From: Streptomyces cellulosae
GTDB lineage: Bacteria > Actinomycetota > Actinomycetes > Streptomycetales > Streptomycetaceae
Length of the DNA: 64,000 nt
Direction: 5' to 3'
Assembly: GCA_014655195.1 (NCBI GenBank)
Contig: BNBH01000024.1
Span: forward strand, 59,461 to 123,460
Positions 17,379 through 26,474 of the stretch are shown here, piece after piece (position 1 is the first letter of the stretch; each line of letters opens with the position of its first letter). The notes under the pieces are model-generated. The model saw only the letters and a program-made list of their open reading frames with translations, made no database searches and had not been told where the DNA came from. Made by a program: the position numbers and the translations under genes.

Positions 17379-18221
17379 ATGCGACGTCGACTTGCCAGGG
17401 CCCTGGCCCGGCCGCTGACCCTCGTGGCCGCGGGGACCGTCATACCACTGGCCTCGGCCGCTCCGGTGGCCGCCGACAGCGTCGTCGTCGGCGGCTTCCC
17501 CGTCGATGTGTCACAGAGTCCCTACACCGTGGCGCTCTCCAGTCGTGACCGGTTCGGCGGTACGCGGGCGGGGCAGTTCTGCGGGGGAGTGGCGGTCGGA
17601 CGGACCACGGTGCTCACCGCCGCCCACTGCATGGACCCGGAGGTGCTCGGGGCCTCCCCGGAGCGGGTGAGCGACCTCAATGTCATAGCCGGGCGTACCG
17701 AGCTGCTCTCGAAGAGCGGCCAGGAGGTCGCCGTACGGAAGGTCTGGGTGAACCCGGACTACGACGGCGACACCAACTCCGGCGACTTCGCCGTGCTCAG
17801 CCTGGCCGAGCCGCTCCCCGCGGCCTCGGTCATAGGCATGGCCGGGTCGGGCGACCCGGCGTACCGCGCGGGCACGCCCGCCACGGTCTACGGCTGGGGG
17901 GACACCACCGGCTCCGGAAGCTACGCCGGCAGCCTGCACGGGGCGCGCGTACGGGTGCAGCCCGACGCCCTGTGCGAGAAGGCGTACTCGGGGGGCTCCA
18001 ACGGCACCTACCGCGCCGAGACGATGCTGTGCGCGGGTGAGGTGAGCGGCGGCCGGGACGCCTGCCAGGGCGACAGCGGGGGGCCACTGGTCGCCCAGGG
18101 ACGGCTCATAGGCCTGGTCTCCTGGGGAGCGGGCTGCGGCTGGGCGGGCAGCCCGGGGGTCTACACCCGCATATCGGACGTCCTGGACACACTGGGGTGG
18201 CCCGCGACGGCGCAGAGCTGA
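17379..18221 (+). CDS. Secreted trypsin-like serine protease (S1 family)
   Basis: 280 residues. It starts with a twin-Arg-rich signal peptide (MRRRLARALARPLTLVAAGTV, cleavage likely near ASAAPVAA), then a mature chain beginning with VVGGFPVDVSQSPYTVAL. The catalytic triad is visible: His in TAAHC, Asp in the SGDFAVLSL region, Ser in CQGDSGGPL; the Cys pairs of trypsins are present. It is a monofunctional extracellular endopeptidase. ATG 17379 follows GTGAGGAG. Upstream, CTGGGTG and CACCCCAG (17341-17364) form an imperfect inverted repeat that could be an operator. The 3' end of the gene is the first copy of the tandem repeat behind it. Confidence 0.9.
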   Translation: MRRRLARALARPLTLVAAGTVIPLASAAPVAADSVVVGGFPVDVSQSPYTVALSSRDRFGGTRAGQFCGGVAVGRTTVLTAAHCMDPEVLGASPERVSDLNVIAGRTELLSKSGQEVAVRKVWVNPDYDGDTNSGDFAVLSLAEPLPAASVIGMAGSGDPAYRAGTPATVYGWGDTTGSGSYAGSLHGARVRVQPDALCEKAYSGGSNGTYRAETMLCAGEVSGGRDACQGDSGGPLVAQGRLIGLVSWGAGCGWAGSPGVYTRISDVLDTLGWPATAQS

Positions 18222-18640
18222 GGCGCGTCTGCGGCCGCGGAGGGGCTTGGCGGGGCCAATCTCCCGGGACGCCGGGGTGGGCACCCTCGACGCCAGAGGG
18301 CTGAGAGCTGAGGCGCGTCTGCGGCCGCGGAGGGGCTTGGCGGGCCAAGCTGGGTCTCCCTGGAGCGCTGGGGTGGCCTGCGACGGCGCAGGGCTGAGGG
18401 CGCCTGGGTGCGCGGAGGGGCTTGGCGGGGTCAGGGGGGCTCCCGGAGCGCTGGGGGCGCCGCGACGGCACAGGGCTGAGGCGCGTCTGCGGCCGCGGAG
18501 AGACTTGGCGGGCCAAGGCGGGGTCTCCTGGAGCGCTGGGGTGGCCCCGCGGCGGCACAGGGCTGAGGCGCGTCTGCGGCCGCTGAGGGGGCTGGGCGGG
18601 GCCATGCCTCCAGGACCCCGTTGGGCCCGGCGCGGAGCGT
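18190..18640. repeat. Imperfect ~85-base tandem repeat, about five copies
   Basis: The phrase AGGCGCGTCTGCGGCCGCGG recurs at 18221, 18311, 18479 and (shorter) 18566, with a diverged copy at 18397; spacings are 90, 86, 82 and 87 bases. Each unit continues with GGGGCTTGGCGGG and ends in GCTGGGGTGGCC.GCGACGGCGCAGGGCTGA. That last phrase matches the final codons and stop of the protease gene (18194-18221), so the array looks copied from the gene's own 3' end. No open frame is maintained. Confidence 0.8.
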
Positions 18641-18904
18641 GTGAGCAGCATCTACGGCGCTCAGGGTGGCGCCCTGCCGTCACGGGTGTCGCACCCAAGA
18701 CCCACCGCTCGCTCCAGCCGCCTCCAGCGGCGCGAGGCGCCCACGACACCCCATTGCGGTGCTGGGCACCGGAGGGGGCCCGTACGCAGCGCCCGTCGGC
18801 TCAGAAAGGCACCTTCACCTGCACCACGGCCGCGCCCGACCCCTCAGGCGCCTGGCAGGCCCCGGGCTTGCTACGCCCCGCCCCTGGCGGCAGCGAGAAC
18901 GCAG
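18641..18904. other. Intergenic stretch after the repeats, no gene seen
   Basis: No coding frame with conserved features on either strand. It ends at the terminator of the small minus-strand gene. Confidence 0.5.
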
Positions 18905-18942
18905 ACGGGCGGCGTCCTCCGCAAGGGAAGGACGCCGCCCGT
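18905..18942 (-). terminator. Terminator of the DUF7455-like gene
   Basis: ACGGGCGGCGTCC pairs perfectly with GGACGCCGCCCGT over a 12-base loop, 47 bases beyond the minus-strand stop. Confidence 0.75.
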
Positions 18943-18988
18943 TCGCCGGCCTGTGCCGGGCTGGCTGCTCGTCGTCGGACGCGAAGTG

Positions 18989-19216
18989 TCAGCGCTCCTC
19001 GTCAGGAGTGGCCTTCGGAGCGGTCAGCCGCTCCGTCTCGTCCTGTATCTCAGCGGCGATCTTCTTGAGTTCCGGCTCGAACTTGCGACCGTGGTGGGCG
19101 CAGAAGAGCAGCTCTCCACCGCTCAGCAGGACGACGCGCAGGTAAGCCTGGGCGCCGCAGCGGTCGCAGCGATCGGCGGCCGTCAGCGGGCTCGCGGGGG
19201 TCAGAACAGTAGTCAC
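18989..19216 (-). CDS. Small DUF7455-like zinc-ribbon-type protein
   Basis: 75 residues, widely conserved in actinobacteria. Cys residues in DRCDRCGAQAY and the later FCAHHGRKF could bind one zinc in a CxxC...CxxH arrangement; the C-terminus is a charged helix (ELKKIAAEIQDETERL). The start is GTG 19216, preceded by GAAGAGG. Function unknown. It is divergent from parE, which starts 440 bases away. Confidence 0.85.
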   Translation of the reverse strand: MTTVLTPASPLTAADRCDRCGAQAYLRVVLLSGGELLFCAHHGRKFEPELKKIAAEIQDETERLTAPKATPDEER

Positions 19217-19655
19217 GTCGCCTCTTCTCTAGCTCGACGAGCTGTCGTACCAGGGTCAACATCCAACCAGCCCCAAAACGTTCCCGCTCGAGGCTTTTCC
19301 TCGAAAAAAATCTCCGAGGCGGCCGGCTGCTGCCGGTTGGCGGCGAATGTGCCGTAGTGCGTGTCTCTGTGTCGTACGGATTCGCGTTGTATCGGTGGTC
19401 GGCCCTCCCGGCTGGGTTGCCGGTTGTTCATGAGGACGTGCCCGGAGCCTAAATGGTTCATGCCTCGATGGGAACGTGATGTGTGCTTCACTCCATCGAG
19501 GGATCGAACACCTATGCGACTCTCGACTAGGGTGGGACCGAGACGAGGGTGGCGTTACAACGGCTCTACCAGGCCTCGGTACCCTCTCACCGGTGAACCA
19601 AGCCGCGCCCTTACCCAAGAGGGCCCCATCTGAAATTCAGCGAGGAGCGAACCGC
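19217..19655. promoter_or_regulatory. Divergent promoter region of DUF7455-like gene and parE
   Basis: About 440 bases without a gene. The minus-strand leader holds three short alternating arms, CGAGG (19289), CCTCG (19299) and CGAGG (19315), so two hairpins are mutually exclusive, next to a seven-A run (T run on the minus strand). No promoter can be placed with confidence. Confidence 0.35.
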
Positions 19656-21782
19656 GTGACCGCCGAGACGTCCGTGCCGTCGTCCACAGCGCTGCTGGCA
19701 GGAGCAGACCGGGACGGTTCCAACTACACCGCGCGGCACCTGCTCGTCCTCGAGGGGCTCGAGGCCGTGCGCAAGCGCCCCGGTATGTACATCGGGTCCA
19801 CGGACAGCCGTGGCCTGATGCACTGCCTCTGGGAGATCATCGACAACGCCGTGGACGAGGCCCTCGGCGGCTACTGCGACCATATCGAGGTCGTCCTGCA
19901 CGACGACGGCTCGGTGGAGGTCAAGGACAACGGCCGCGGCATCCCGGTCGACGTCGAGCCCAAGACCGGCCTCTCCGGTGTCGAGGTCGTCATGACCAAG
20001 CTGCACGCCGGCGGAAAGTTCGGCGGCGGCTCCTACGCCGCCTCCGGCGGTCTGCACGGCGTCGGCGCCTCCGTGGTGAACGCGCTGTCCGCGCGCCTCG
20101 ACGTGGAGGTCGACCGCGGGGGCCACACCCACGCGATCAGCTTCCGCCGCGGCGTCCCCGGCGTCTTCTCCGGCCCCGGCCCGGACGCGAAGTTCGAACC
20201 CGGGAGCGGCCTGCGCAAGACCAAGAAGATCCCGAAGACCCGCAGCGGCACCCGCGTGCGCTACTGGGCCGACCGCCAGATCTTCCTCAAGGACGCCAAG
20301 CTCGACCTGGAGACCCTGCACGCGCGTGCCCGGCAGACCGCGTTCCTGGTGCCCGGCCTGACCATCGTCGTCCGCGACGAGTACGGGCTCGGCGAGGGCG
20401 GCAGCAAGGGCGAGGAGTCCTTCCGCTTCGACGGCGGCATCTCCGAGTTCTGCGAGTTCCTCGCCTCCGACCGGCCCATCTGCGACACGCTCCGCTTCAC
20501 CGGTCAGGGCTCCTTCAAGGAGACCGTCCCGGTCCTCGACGAGCACGGCCAGATGACGCCCACCGAGGTCACCCGAGAGCTCGGCGTCGACGTCGCGATG
20601 CGCTGGGGCACGGGCTACGAGACGACGGTCAAGTCCTTCGTCAACATCATCGCCACCCCCAAGGGCGGCACCCACGTCGCGGGCTTCGAGCAGGCCGTCA
20701 CCAAGACGATGAACGAGGTCCTGCGCGCCAAGAAGATGCTGCGCGTGGCCGAGGACGACGTCGTGAAGGACGACGCCCTCGAGGGCCTCACCGCGGTGGT
20801 CACGGTCCGCCTCGCCGAACCTCAGTTCGAAGGTCAGACCAAGGAGGTGCTCGGCACCTCCGCGGCCCGCCGCATCGTGAACAACGTGATCTCCAAGGAG
20901 CTCAAGGCGTTCCTGACCTCCACCAAGCGGGACGCCGCCCAGCAGGCCCGCGTGGTCATGGAGAAGGTCGTCGCCGCGGCCCGTACGCGCATCGCGGCCC
21001 GTCAGCACAAGGACGCGCAGCGCCGCAAGACGGCCCTGGAGTCCTCCTCGCTGCCGGCGAAGCTCGCCGACTGCCGCAGCGACGACGTCGACCGCAGCGA
21101 GCTGTTCATCGTCGAGGGCGATTCCGCGCTCGGCACGGCCAAGCTCGCCCGGAACTCCGAGTTCCAGGCGCTGCTGCCGATCCGCGGCAAGATCCTCAAC
21201 GTGCAGAAGTCGTCCGTCACGGACATGCTCAAGAACGCCGAGTGCGGCGCGATCATCCAGGTCATAGGAGCCGGGTCCGGCCGGACCTTCGACATCGACG
21301 CGGCGCGCTACGGCAAGATCATCATGATGACCGACGCCGATGTGGACGGCTCCCACATCCGCACGCTGCTGCTGACCCTGTTCCACCGCTACATGCGGCC
21401 CATGGTCGAGGCCGGCCGGGTCTTCGCCGCGGTGCCGCCGCTGCACCGGATCGAGATCGTCCAGCCCAAGAAGGGCCAGGACAAGTACGTGTACACGTAC
21501 TCGGACCGGGAGCTGCGGGACAAGCTCATGGAGCTGCAGAGCAAGGGCATCCGCTACAAGGACTCGATCCAGCGCTACAAGGGTCTCGGCGAGATGGACG
21601 CCGACCAGCTGGCAGAGACCACGATGGACCCGCGCCACCGCACCCTGCGCCGCATCAACCTCACCGACCTCGAGGCCGCCGAGCAGGTCTTCGACCTCCT
21701 CATGGGCAACGACGTCGCCCCGCGCAAGGAGTTCATCTCCAGTTCCGCGGCCACCCTGGACCGCTCCCGCATCGACGCCTAG
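19656..21782 (+). CDS. parE: DNA topoisomerase IV subunit B
   Basis: 708 residues. A GHKL ATPase domain comes first (IIDNAVDEALGG, DNGRGIPV, GGLHGVGASVVNAL), then the transducer domain, then the TOPRIM domain with EGDSALGTAKLA and MTDADVDGSHIRTLLLT, and the PTKG-like C-terminal YKGLGEMDADQL. It decatenates sister chromosomes together with the ParC subunit, encoded about 11.5 kb downstream on the other strand. GTG 19656 follows GAGGAG; the open frame back to 19476 is leader. The first ~25 residues are non-conserved. It ends at a strong terminator. Confidence 0.95.
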   Translation: MTAETSVPSSTALLAGADRDGSNYTARHLLVLEGLEAVRKRPGMYIGSTDSRGLMHCLWEIIDNAVDEALGGYCDHIEVVLHDDGSVEVKDNGRGIPVDVEPKTGLSGVEVVMTKLHAGGKFGGGSYAASGGLHGVGASVVNALSARLDVEVDRGGHTHAISFRRGVPGVFSGPGPDAKFEPGSGLRKTKKIPKTRSGTRVRYWADRQIFLKDAKLDLETLHARARQTAFLVPGLTIVVRDEYGLGEGGSKGEESFRFDGGISEFCEFLASDRPICDTLRFTGQGSFKETVPVLDEHGQMTPTEVTRELGVDVAMRWGTGYETTVKSFVNIIATPKGGTHVAGFEQAVTKTMNEVLRAKKMLRVAEDDVVKDDALEGLTAVVTVRLAEPQFEGQTKEVLGTSAARRIVNNVISKELKAFLTSTKRDAAQQARVVMEKVVAAARTRIAARQHKDAQRRKTALESSSLPAKLADCRSDDVDRSELFIVEGDSALGTAKLARNSEFQALLPIRGKILNVQKSSVTDMLKNAECGAIIQVIGAGSGRTFDIDAARYGKIIMMTDADVDGSHIRTLLLTLFHRYMRPMVEAGRVFAAVPPLHRIEIVQPKKGQDKYVYTYSDRELRDKLMELQSKGIRYKDSIQRYKGLGEMDADQLAETTMDPRHRTLRRINLTDLEAAEQVFDLLMGNDVAPRKEFISSSAATLDRSRIDA

Positions 21783-21797
21783 GAGCGCTCGGCCTCA

Positions 21798-21836
21798 GGA
21801 GGGGGCGCCGTCCCGGAGCGGGACGGCGCCCCCTCC
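21798..21836 (+). terminator. parE terminator
   Basis: A perfect 17-base stem: 21798-21814 (starts GGAGGGGGC) pairs with 21820-21836 (ends GCCCCCTCC) over the loop GGAGC, 16 bases after the stop codon. Confidence 0.9.
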
Positions 21837-21927
21837 GCCCTGCTCCCCGCACGCCCCGGTCACCTGATGGGGTGAAGCAGTACGGGAAGAAGAGTCAGGG
21901 AACTTCCCGTTCTGTCCATCCTTGGGC

Positions 21928-22392
21928 ATGCAGCGAAGCAACGCGGGGGACGTGACCTACGACGATCCCTGGTACGACGCCCTGGCCTCGGGCTGGGGCG
22001 AATCCGCCGCGGCCGTGGCTCTGCCGCCGGCCCGGCCCCAGCCGGACGCCGCACCCTCGGCGGCCGCCGACATCTACCTCGAGGTGCAGCGCAGCGAGGC
22101 CTTCCAGGAAGTGCGCCGCCGCTACCGGCGTTTCGTGGTCCCCGGAGCCGTCGCCTTCCTCCTCTGGTACGTCGCGTACGTCGTCACCGCCACCACCGTC
22201 CCCGGACTGATGGCGCGCCCCGTCGCGGGCGCGGTGAACGTCGGGATGCTCGCCGGTCTCGGCCAGTTCCTCACCACCTTCCTGCTCACCTGGGCCTACG
22301 TCCGCCACGCCCGGCTGCGCCGCGACCGCGCGGCGCTGGAACTGCGCTGGGACACCCAGGAGATGGCGCGAGGCAGGGGCGGAGCGTCATGA
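21928..22392 (+). CDS. DUF485 family membrane protein
   Basis: 154 residues with a soluble N-terminal ~55 residues and two membrane helices (FVVPGAVAFLLWYVAYVV and VGMLAGLGQFLTTFLLTWAYV), the DUF485 layout. DUF485 proteins (YjcH type) are usually encoded just before acetate/solute:sodium symporters, as here: the stop overlaps the symporter start as ATGA. It probably helps assemble or regulate the transporter. Start alternatives are ATG 21928 (used) and GTG 21952, which has a better GGGGGA upstream. Confidence 0.88.
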   Translation: MQRSNAGDVTYDDPWYDALASGWGESAAAVALPPARPQPDAAPSAAADIYLEVQRSEAFQEVRRRYRRFVVPGAVAFLLWYVAYVVTATTVPGLMARPVAGAVNVGMLAGLGQFLTTFLLTWAYVRHARLRRDRAALELRWDTQEMARGRGGAS

Positions 22393-23981
22393 CGACCGAC
22401 CACCGCACCACCGCCCTGCTGCTGTTCAGCGCCTTCGTCGCCGTCACCCTGATCATCACCACCTGGGTGAGCCGCCACCGCCAGGGCTCCGCCGAGGAGT
22501 TCTACGCGGGGAACCGTCTCTTCTCGCCGATGGAAAATGGTTTTGCCATCGCCGGCGACTACATGTCGGCCGCCTCCTTCCTCGGCATCTCCGGACTCAT
22601 CGCCCTCGTCGGCTACGACGGGATGCTCTACTCGGTGGGCTTCCTCGTGGCCTGGCTGGTGGTGCTGTTCCTGGTCGCCGAACTGGTCCGCAACTGCGGC
22701 CGGTTCACCCTCGCCGACGTGGTCGCCGCCCGGATGCGCGAGCGGCCGGTGCGCATCGCCGCAGGCACCTCCTCCGTCGCCGTCTCCGTGCTGTACCTGG
22801 TGGCGCAGATGGTCGGTGCGGGCAGCCTCGTCGCGCTCCTCCTCGGCGGCACCGGCAAGACCGTACAGGCCTGGACCGTGGTCGGCGTCGGGGCGCTCAT
22901 GGTGATCTACGTGTCGCTCGGCGGCATGCGCGCCACCACCTGGATCCAGATCGTGAAGGCGGTCCTGCTCCTCGGCGGCACCGTCACCCTCACCGTCCTC
23001 GTCCTGCTGCGCTTCCACGGGGACGTCAACCGCCTGCTGCACACCGCCGCCGAACGCAGCGGCCACGGCGACGCGTTCCTCGCCCCCGGCCTCGCCTACG
23101 GCGGCGACTGGACCGCCCGCTTCGACTTCATCAGCCTCGGACTCGCCCTGGTCCTCGGCACGGCGGGCCTGCCGCACATCCTGTCCCGCTTCTACACCGT
23201 CCCCACCGCGCGCGCCGCCCGGCGGTCCGTGGTCTGGGCGATCGGCCTCATCGGCGGCTTCTACCTGATGACCATCGTGCTGGGCTTCGGCGCCGCCGCC
23301 CTCATCGGCCCGGACGCCGTGCGCGCCTCGCACGCGTCGGGCAACACGGCGGTCCCGCTGCTCGCGCTCGACCTGGGCGGCGGCGCGGGCACCACCGGCG
23401 GAACGGTCCTCTTCGCGGTCGTCGCCGCGGTCGCCTTCGCCACGATCCTCGCCGTGGTCGCCGGGATCACCCTCGCTTCCTCGGCGTCCGTCGCCCACGA
23501 CCTGTACGCCTCCGTGCGCCGCCCCGGCGGGAAGCCCCGCAGCGAGGTCGCCGTCGCGCGCGTCGCCGCCGTCGGCATCGGCGTGGTCGCGATCGCCCTC
23601 GGCCTGCTGGCCCGCGACCTCAACGTCGCGTTCCTCGTCGGCCTGGCCTTCGCCGTCGCCGCCTCCGCCAACCTGCCCGTGCTGCTCTACTCGCTGTTCT
23701 GGCGCGGCTTCACCACCCGCGGCGCCGTGTGGTCGGTCTACGGCGGTCTGATCCCGGCGGTGGTGCTGGTGCTGCTGTCCCCGGTGGTGTCCGGAAGCCC
23801 CGACTCCCTGTTCCCCGGCGTCAACTTCCAGCTCTTTCCGCTGCAGAACCCGGGACTGGTCTCCATCCCGCTGGGCTTCCTCGCCGGCTGGCTCGGCACG
23901 GTCACCTCCGCCGAGGTTCCCGACGAGGCCCGCCACGCCGAAACCGAGGTGCGGTCACTGACGGGCGCGGGCGCGGCCTGA
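22389..23981 (+). CDS. Solute:sodium symporter (acetate permease ActP-like)
   Basis: 530 residues with about 13 hydrophobic helices in the inner membrane. Family features are EFYAGNRLFSPMENGFAIAGDYMSAASFLGISG near residues 38-70, the classic start of ActP-type SSS members, and the GLPHILSRFYTVPTARAARRS loop. It imports a small carboxylate with Na+. It is translationally coupled to the DUF485 gene. Convergent with it is a CitA/CitB-like two-component system, which may sense the same kind of substrate. Confidence 0.9.
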   Translation: MTTDHRTTALLLFSAFVAVTLIITTWVSRHRQGSAEEFYAGNRLFSPMENGFAIAGDYMSAASFLGISGLIALVGYDGMLYSVGFLVAWLVVLFLVAELVRNCGRFTLADVVAARMRERPVRIAAGTSSVAVSVLYLVAQMVGAGSLVALLLGGTGKTVQAWTVVGVGALMVIYVSLGGMRATTWIQIVKAVLLLGGTVTLTVLVLLRFHGDVNRLLHTAAERSGHGDAFLAPGLAYGGDWTARFDFISLGLALVLGTAGLPHILSRFYTVPTARAARRSVVWAIGLIGGFYLMTIVLGFGAAALIGPDAVRASHASGNTAVPLLALDLGGGAGTTGGTVLFAVVAAVAFATILAVVAGITLASSASVAHDLYASVRRPGGKPRSEVAVARVAAVGIGVVAIALGLLARDLNVAFLVGLAFAVAASANLPVLLYSLFWRGFTTRGAVWSVYGGLIPAVVLVLLSPVVSGSPDSLFPGVNFQLFPLQNPGLVSIPLGFLAGWLGTVTSAEVPDEARHAETEVRSLTGAGAA

Positions 23982-24066
23982 CGGACGGCCGTCGCGGAGA
24001 CGTACGGCGCGCGCATCCGTAGGGGAGGAGGGCACGGTTCCTTCCCCCGCCCCCACGAGCCGTGCC

Positions 24067-24747
24067 TCAGGCGCGGGTCGCCCACACGTAGCGGTGTTCC
24101 GGGCGGCCCGCGTCCCCGTAACGCAGGGTCAGCGTGGCTCGTCCCGTGCGTTCCAGGAGCTTCAGATAGCGCTGGGCGGTCTGCCGGCTCACCCCGGTGC
24201 GTTCGGCGATCTCCTGGGCCGACAGCGGCATTTCCGCGGCCGTCAGCGCCCGCCGTACGAGGTCCGCCGTGGTGGGGGAGTGCCCTTTCGGCAGCTGCGG
24301 CTCGGTCACCTCCGACAGAGCGCCGAAGATCCGGTCCACCTCCGCCTGCTCCGCCTCGCCGCCGCCGTCCAGGGTGCGGCGCAGCCGCGCGTACGCCTCC
24401 AGCTTGCCGCGCAGCCCCGCGAAGGCGAACGGCTTGACCAGGTACTGCAGCGCGCCGTGCCGCATCGCCGCCTGCACCGTCGCCACGTCCCGGGCCGCCG
24501 TCACCATGATCACGTCGGCCTGGTGGCCGCGCCGCCGCATCTCCCTCACGACGTCCAGACCCGTCTCGTCGGGCAGATAGTGGTCCATGAGGACGAGGTC
24601 CACCCGGGGCAGCGTCTCCACCCGCTCCAGCGCCTCGGCCGCGCTGTGCGCCGGGAGTACGGCGTGGAAGCCGGGCACCTTGTCGACGTAGGCCGCGTTG
24701 ACCCGCGCCACCCGGACGTCGTCGTCCACGACCAGGACCTCGATCAC
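24067..24747 (-). CDS. Response regulator, CitB/DcuR type
   Basis: 226 residues. The receiver domain has VVDDD near the N-terminus, the phospho-acceptor Asp in LVLMDHYLP (about residue 55) and Lys in YLVKPF. The C-terminal DNA-binding domain has a winged helix-turn-helix (MPLSAQEIAERTGVSRQTAQRYLKLLERTG). The GTG start overlaps the kinase stop by 4 bases, so it is made together with the sensor. It probably activates transport or use of a di- or tricarboxylate; the nearby symporter operon is a candidate target. Confidence 0.9.
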   Translation of the reverse strand: MIEVLVVDDDVRVARVNAAYVDKVPGFHAVLPAHSAAEALERVETLPRVDLVLMDHYLPDETGLDVVREMRRRGHQADVIMVTAARDVATVQAAMRHGALQYLVKPFAFAGLRGKLEAYARLRRTLDGGGEAEQAEVDRIFGALSEVTEPQLPKGHSPTTADLVRRALTAAEMPLSAQEIAERTGVSRQTAQRYLKLLERTGRATLTLRYGDAGRPEHRYVWATRA

Positions 24748-26411
24748 CGTGTCTCCTCGGGTGCCTGGGAGGGGGCGCCCGTGAGGGCGGCCGTCGGCTC
24801 CGGCTCGGTCAGCGCCTCCGGCAGGACGACGGTGAACTCGGCGCCCCCGCCCGGCGCCTCGCCCACGCGCGCGTCGCCCCCGTGCCGGTGCGCGAGCCGG
24901 CGCACCAGCGGCAGCCCGATGCCCCGCTCACGGTGGCCGGGCGGCTCCTTGGTGGACCACCCCTCGGTGAAGATCAACTCCCGCTGCTCGGGCGGGACAC
25001 CGGGACCCGTGTCGCGCACCACGAGCACCGCCGTACGCCCCTCCGCCCGCAACTCGACCTCCACGCGCGCGTCGGGCGTACCGGCGACGGCGTCCAGCGC
25101 GTTGTCCACGAGGTTGCCCACCACGGTCACCAGCCCGCGCGGATCGACCAGCCGGTCCGGCAGGCGGGAGCGGTCCGACAGCCGCAGCACCGCCCCGCGC
25201 TCGGCCGCCACCGTCGCCTTGCCCACCAGCAGCGCCGCCAGCAACGGATCCCGGATCCGCTCCGTGACCTGCTCCGACGTGACCCGGTGGTCGCCCACCA
25301 CCTCGCCGACGAACTCCACCGCGTCCTCGTACATCTCCAGCTCCAGCAGCCCCAGCAGGGTGTGCATACGGTTGGCGTGCTCGTGGTCCTGGGCGCGCAG
25401 CGCGTCGATCAGCCCGCGCGTGGAGTCGAGCTCCCGGCCCAGCTGGTCCAGCTCGGTCCGGTCGCGCAGGGTGGCCACGGCGCCGCCGTCGTCGGTCGGC
25501 ATCCGGTTCGCGACCAGCACCCGCTGCCCGCGGACCGTGAGCAGGTCGGTGCCGGACACCCGGCCCGCCAGCACGTCGGCCGTGCGTCCCGCACCCAGCG
25601 CCTCGTCCGGCGAGCTGCCCACCGCCTCCTCGCCGATGCCCAGCAGCCGCTGCGCCTCGTCGTTCAGCAGCCGGACGCGCCCGTGGCGGTCCAGGGCGAC
25701 CACACCCTCCCGGATGCCGTGCAGCATCGCCTCGCGCTCCGCGAGCAGCGCGGCGATGTCGGAGAAGGCCAGGTCGCGGGTCTGCCGCTGGACCCGCCGG
25801 GAGATCAGCCAGGCCGCGAGCGCGCCCACCGCGAGGGCGCCGCCCGCGTAGGCGAGCAGCCCCGGGATGGCGTGGATCAGCCGCGCGCGGACGCTGTCGT
25901 ACGCGATGCCGACCGAGACCGCGCCGATCACCTCGCCGTCCGCGTCCCGCAACGGCACCTTGCCCCGCGCGGAACGGCCCAGGGTGCCCTCGTCGATCTC
26001 CATGACCTCCCGTCCGGCCAGCGCCTGGCCGGGGTCGGTCGACACCAGGCCGCCGATCCGCTCCGGGTCGGTGTGCGACCAGCGCACGCCCCGCCGGTCC
26101 AGCACCACCACGTACTCCGCCCCGGTGGCCCGCCGGATCCGCTCCGTCTCCCGCTGCACCGGCCCGTCGGGCGTGGGCTCGGTGGCGCGCAGGTCCTCGG
26201 CGATCTGCGGCTGCTGGGCGGTGGTCTGCGCGATCGCCAGGGCGCGGCGCATCGCCTGGTCGTCCAGCTGCTCGCCGAGCGGCGCGAGGAACAGTCCGGT
26301 CGCCAGCACGGCGACGCCCGCGGCGATCGCCACCTGCATCAGCAGCACCTGGGAGAACACCCGCCGCGGCAGGCCGAGGCGCAGACGGCGAGCGGGGGTC
26401 GTGGGGGTCAT
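24744..26411 (-). CDS. Sensor histidine kinase, CitA/DcuS type
   Basis: 555 residues. There are two membrane helices (about residues 20-42 and 180-200) with an extracellular single-Cache/PAS-like sensor between them (EYVVVLDRRGVRWSHTDPERIGG; GEVIGAVSVGI). A cytoplasmic PAS domain follows, then a DcuS-type dimerisation helix with the phosphorylated His in QDHEHANRMHTLLGLLEL, and the ATPase domain (NLVDNALDAV, DTGPGVP, GIGLPLVRRL). This architecture senses citrate, malate, fumarate or similar acids. First gene of a two-gene operon with the response regulator. Confidence 0.92.
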   Translation of the reverse strand: MTPTTPARRLRLGLPRRVFSQVLLMQVAIAAGVAVLATGLFLAPLGEQLDDQAMRRALAIAQTTAQQPQIAEDLRATEPTPDGPVQRETERIRRATGAEYVVVLDRRGVRWSHTDPERIGGLVSTDPGQALAGREVMEIDEGTLGRSARGKVPLRDADGEVIGAVSVGIAYDSVRARLIHAIPGLLAYAGGALAVGALAAWLISRRVQRQTRDLAFSDIAALLAEREAMLHGIREGVVALDRHGRVRLLNDEAQRLLGIGEEAVGSSPDEALGAGRTADVLAGRVSGTDLLTVRGQRVLVANRMPTDDGGAVATLRDRTELDQLGRELDSTRGLIDALRAQDHEHANRMHTLLGLLELEMYEDAVEFVGEVVGDHRVTSEQVTERIRDPLLAALLVGKATVAAERGAVLRLSDRSRLPDRLVDPRGLVTVVGNLVDNALDAVAGTPDARVEVELRAEGRTAVLVVRDTGPGVPPEQRELIFTEGWSTKEPPGHRERGIGLPLVRRLAHRHGGDARVGEAPGGGAEFTVVLPEALTEPEPTAALTGAPSQAPEETR

Positions 26412-26474
26412 GCCCCGACGGTACGTGGGGGAGGCGGGGGCGCCGTAGGGGGTGTGACGTGCTTCTCGCGCGGG

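Noticed and set aside
19490..19530. LexA-type SOS box before parE (CGAAC followed by ATGCGA)
   Set aside because: Only one half-site fits CGAAC; the other half is missing.
24031..24067. Terminator between the symporter and response regulator genes
   Set aside because: GGCACGG/CCGTGCC is only 7 bp with a loop of over 20 bases and touches the stop codon of the regulator.
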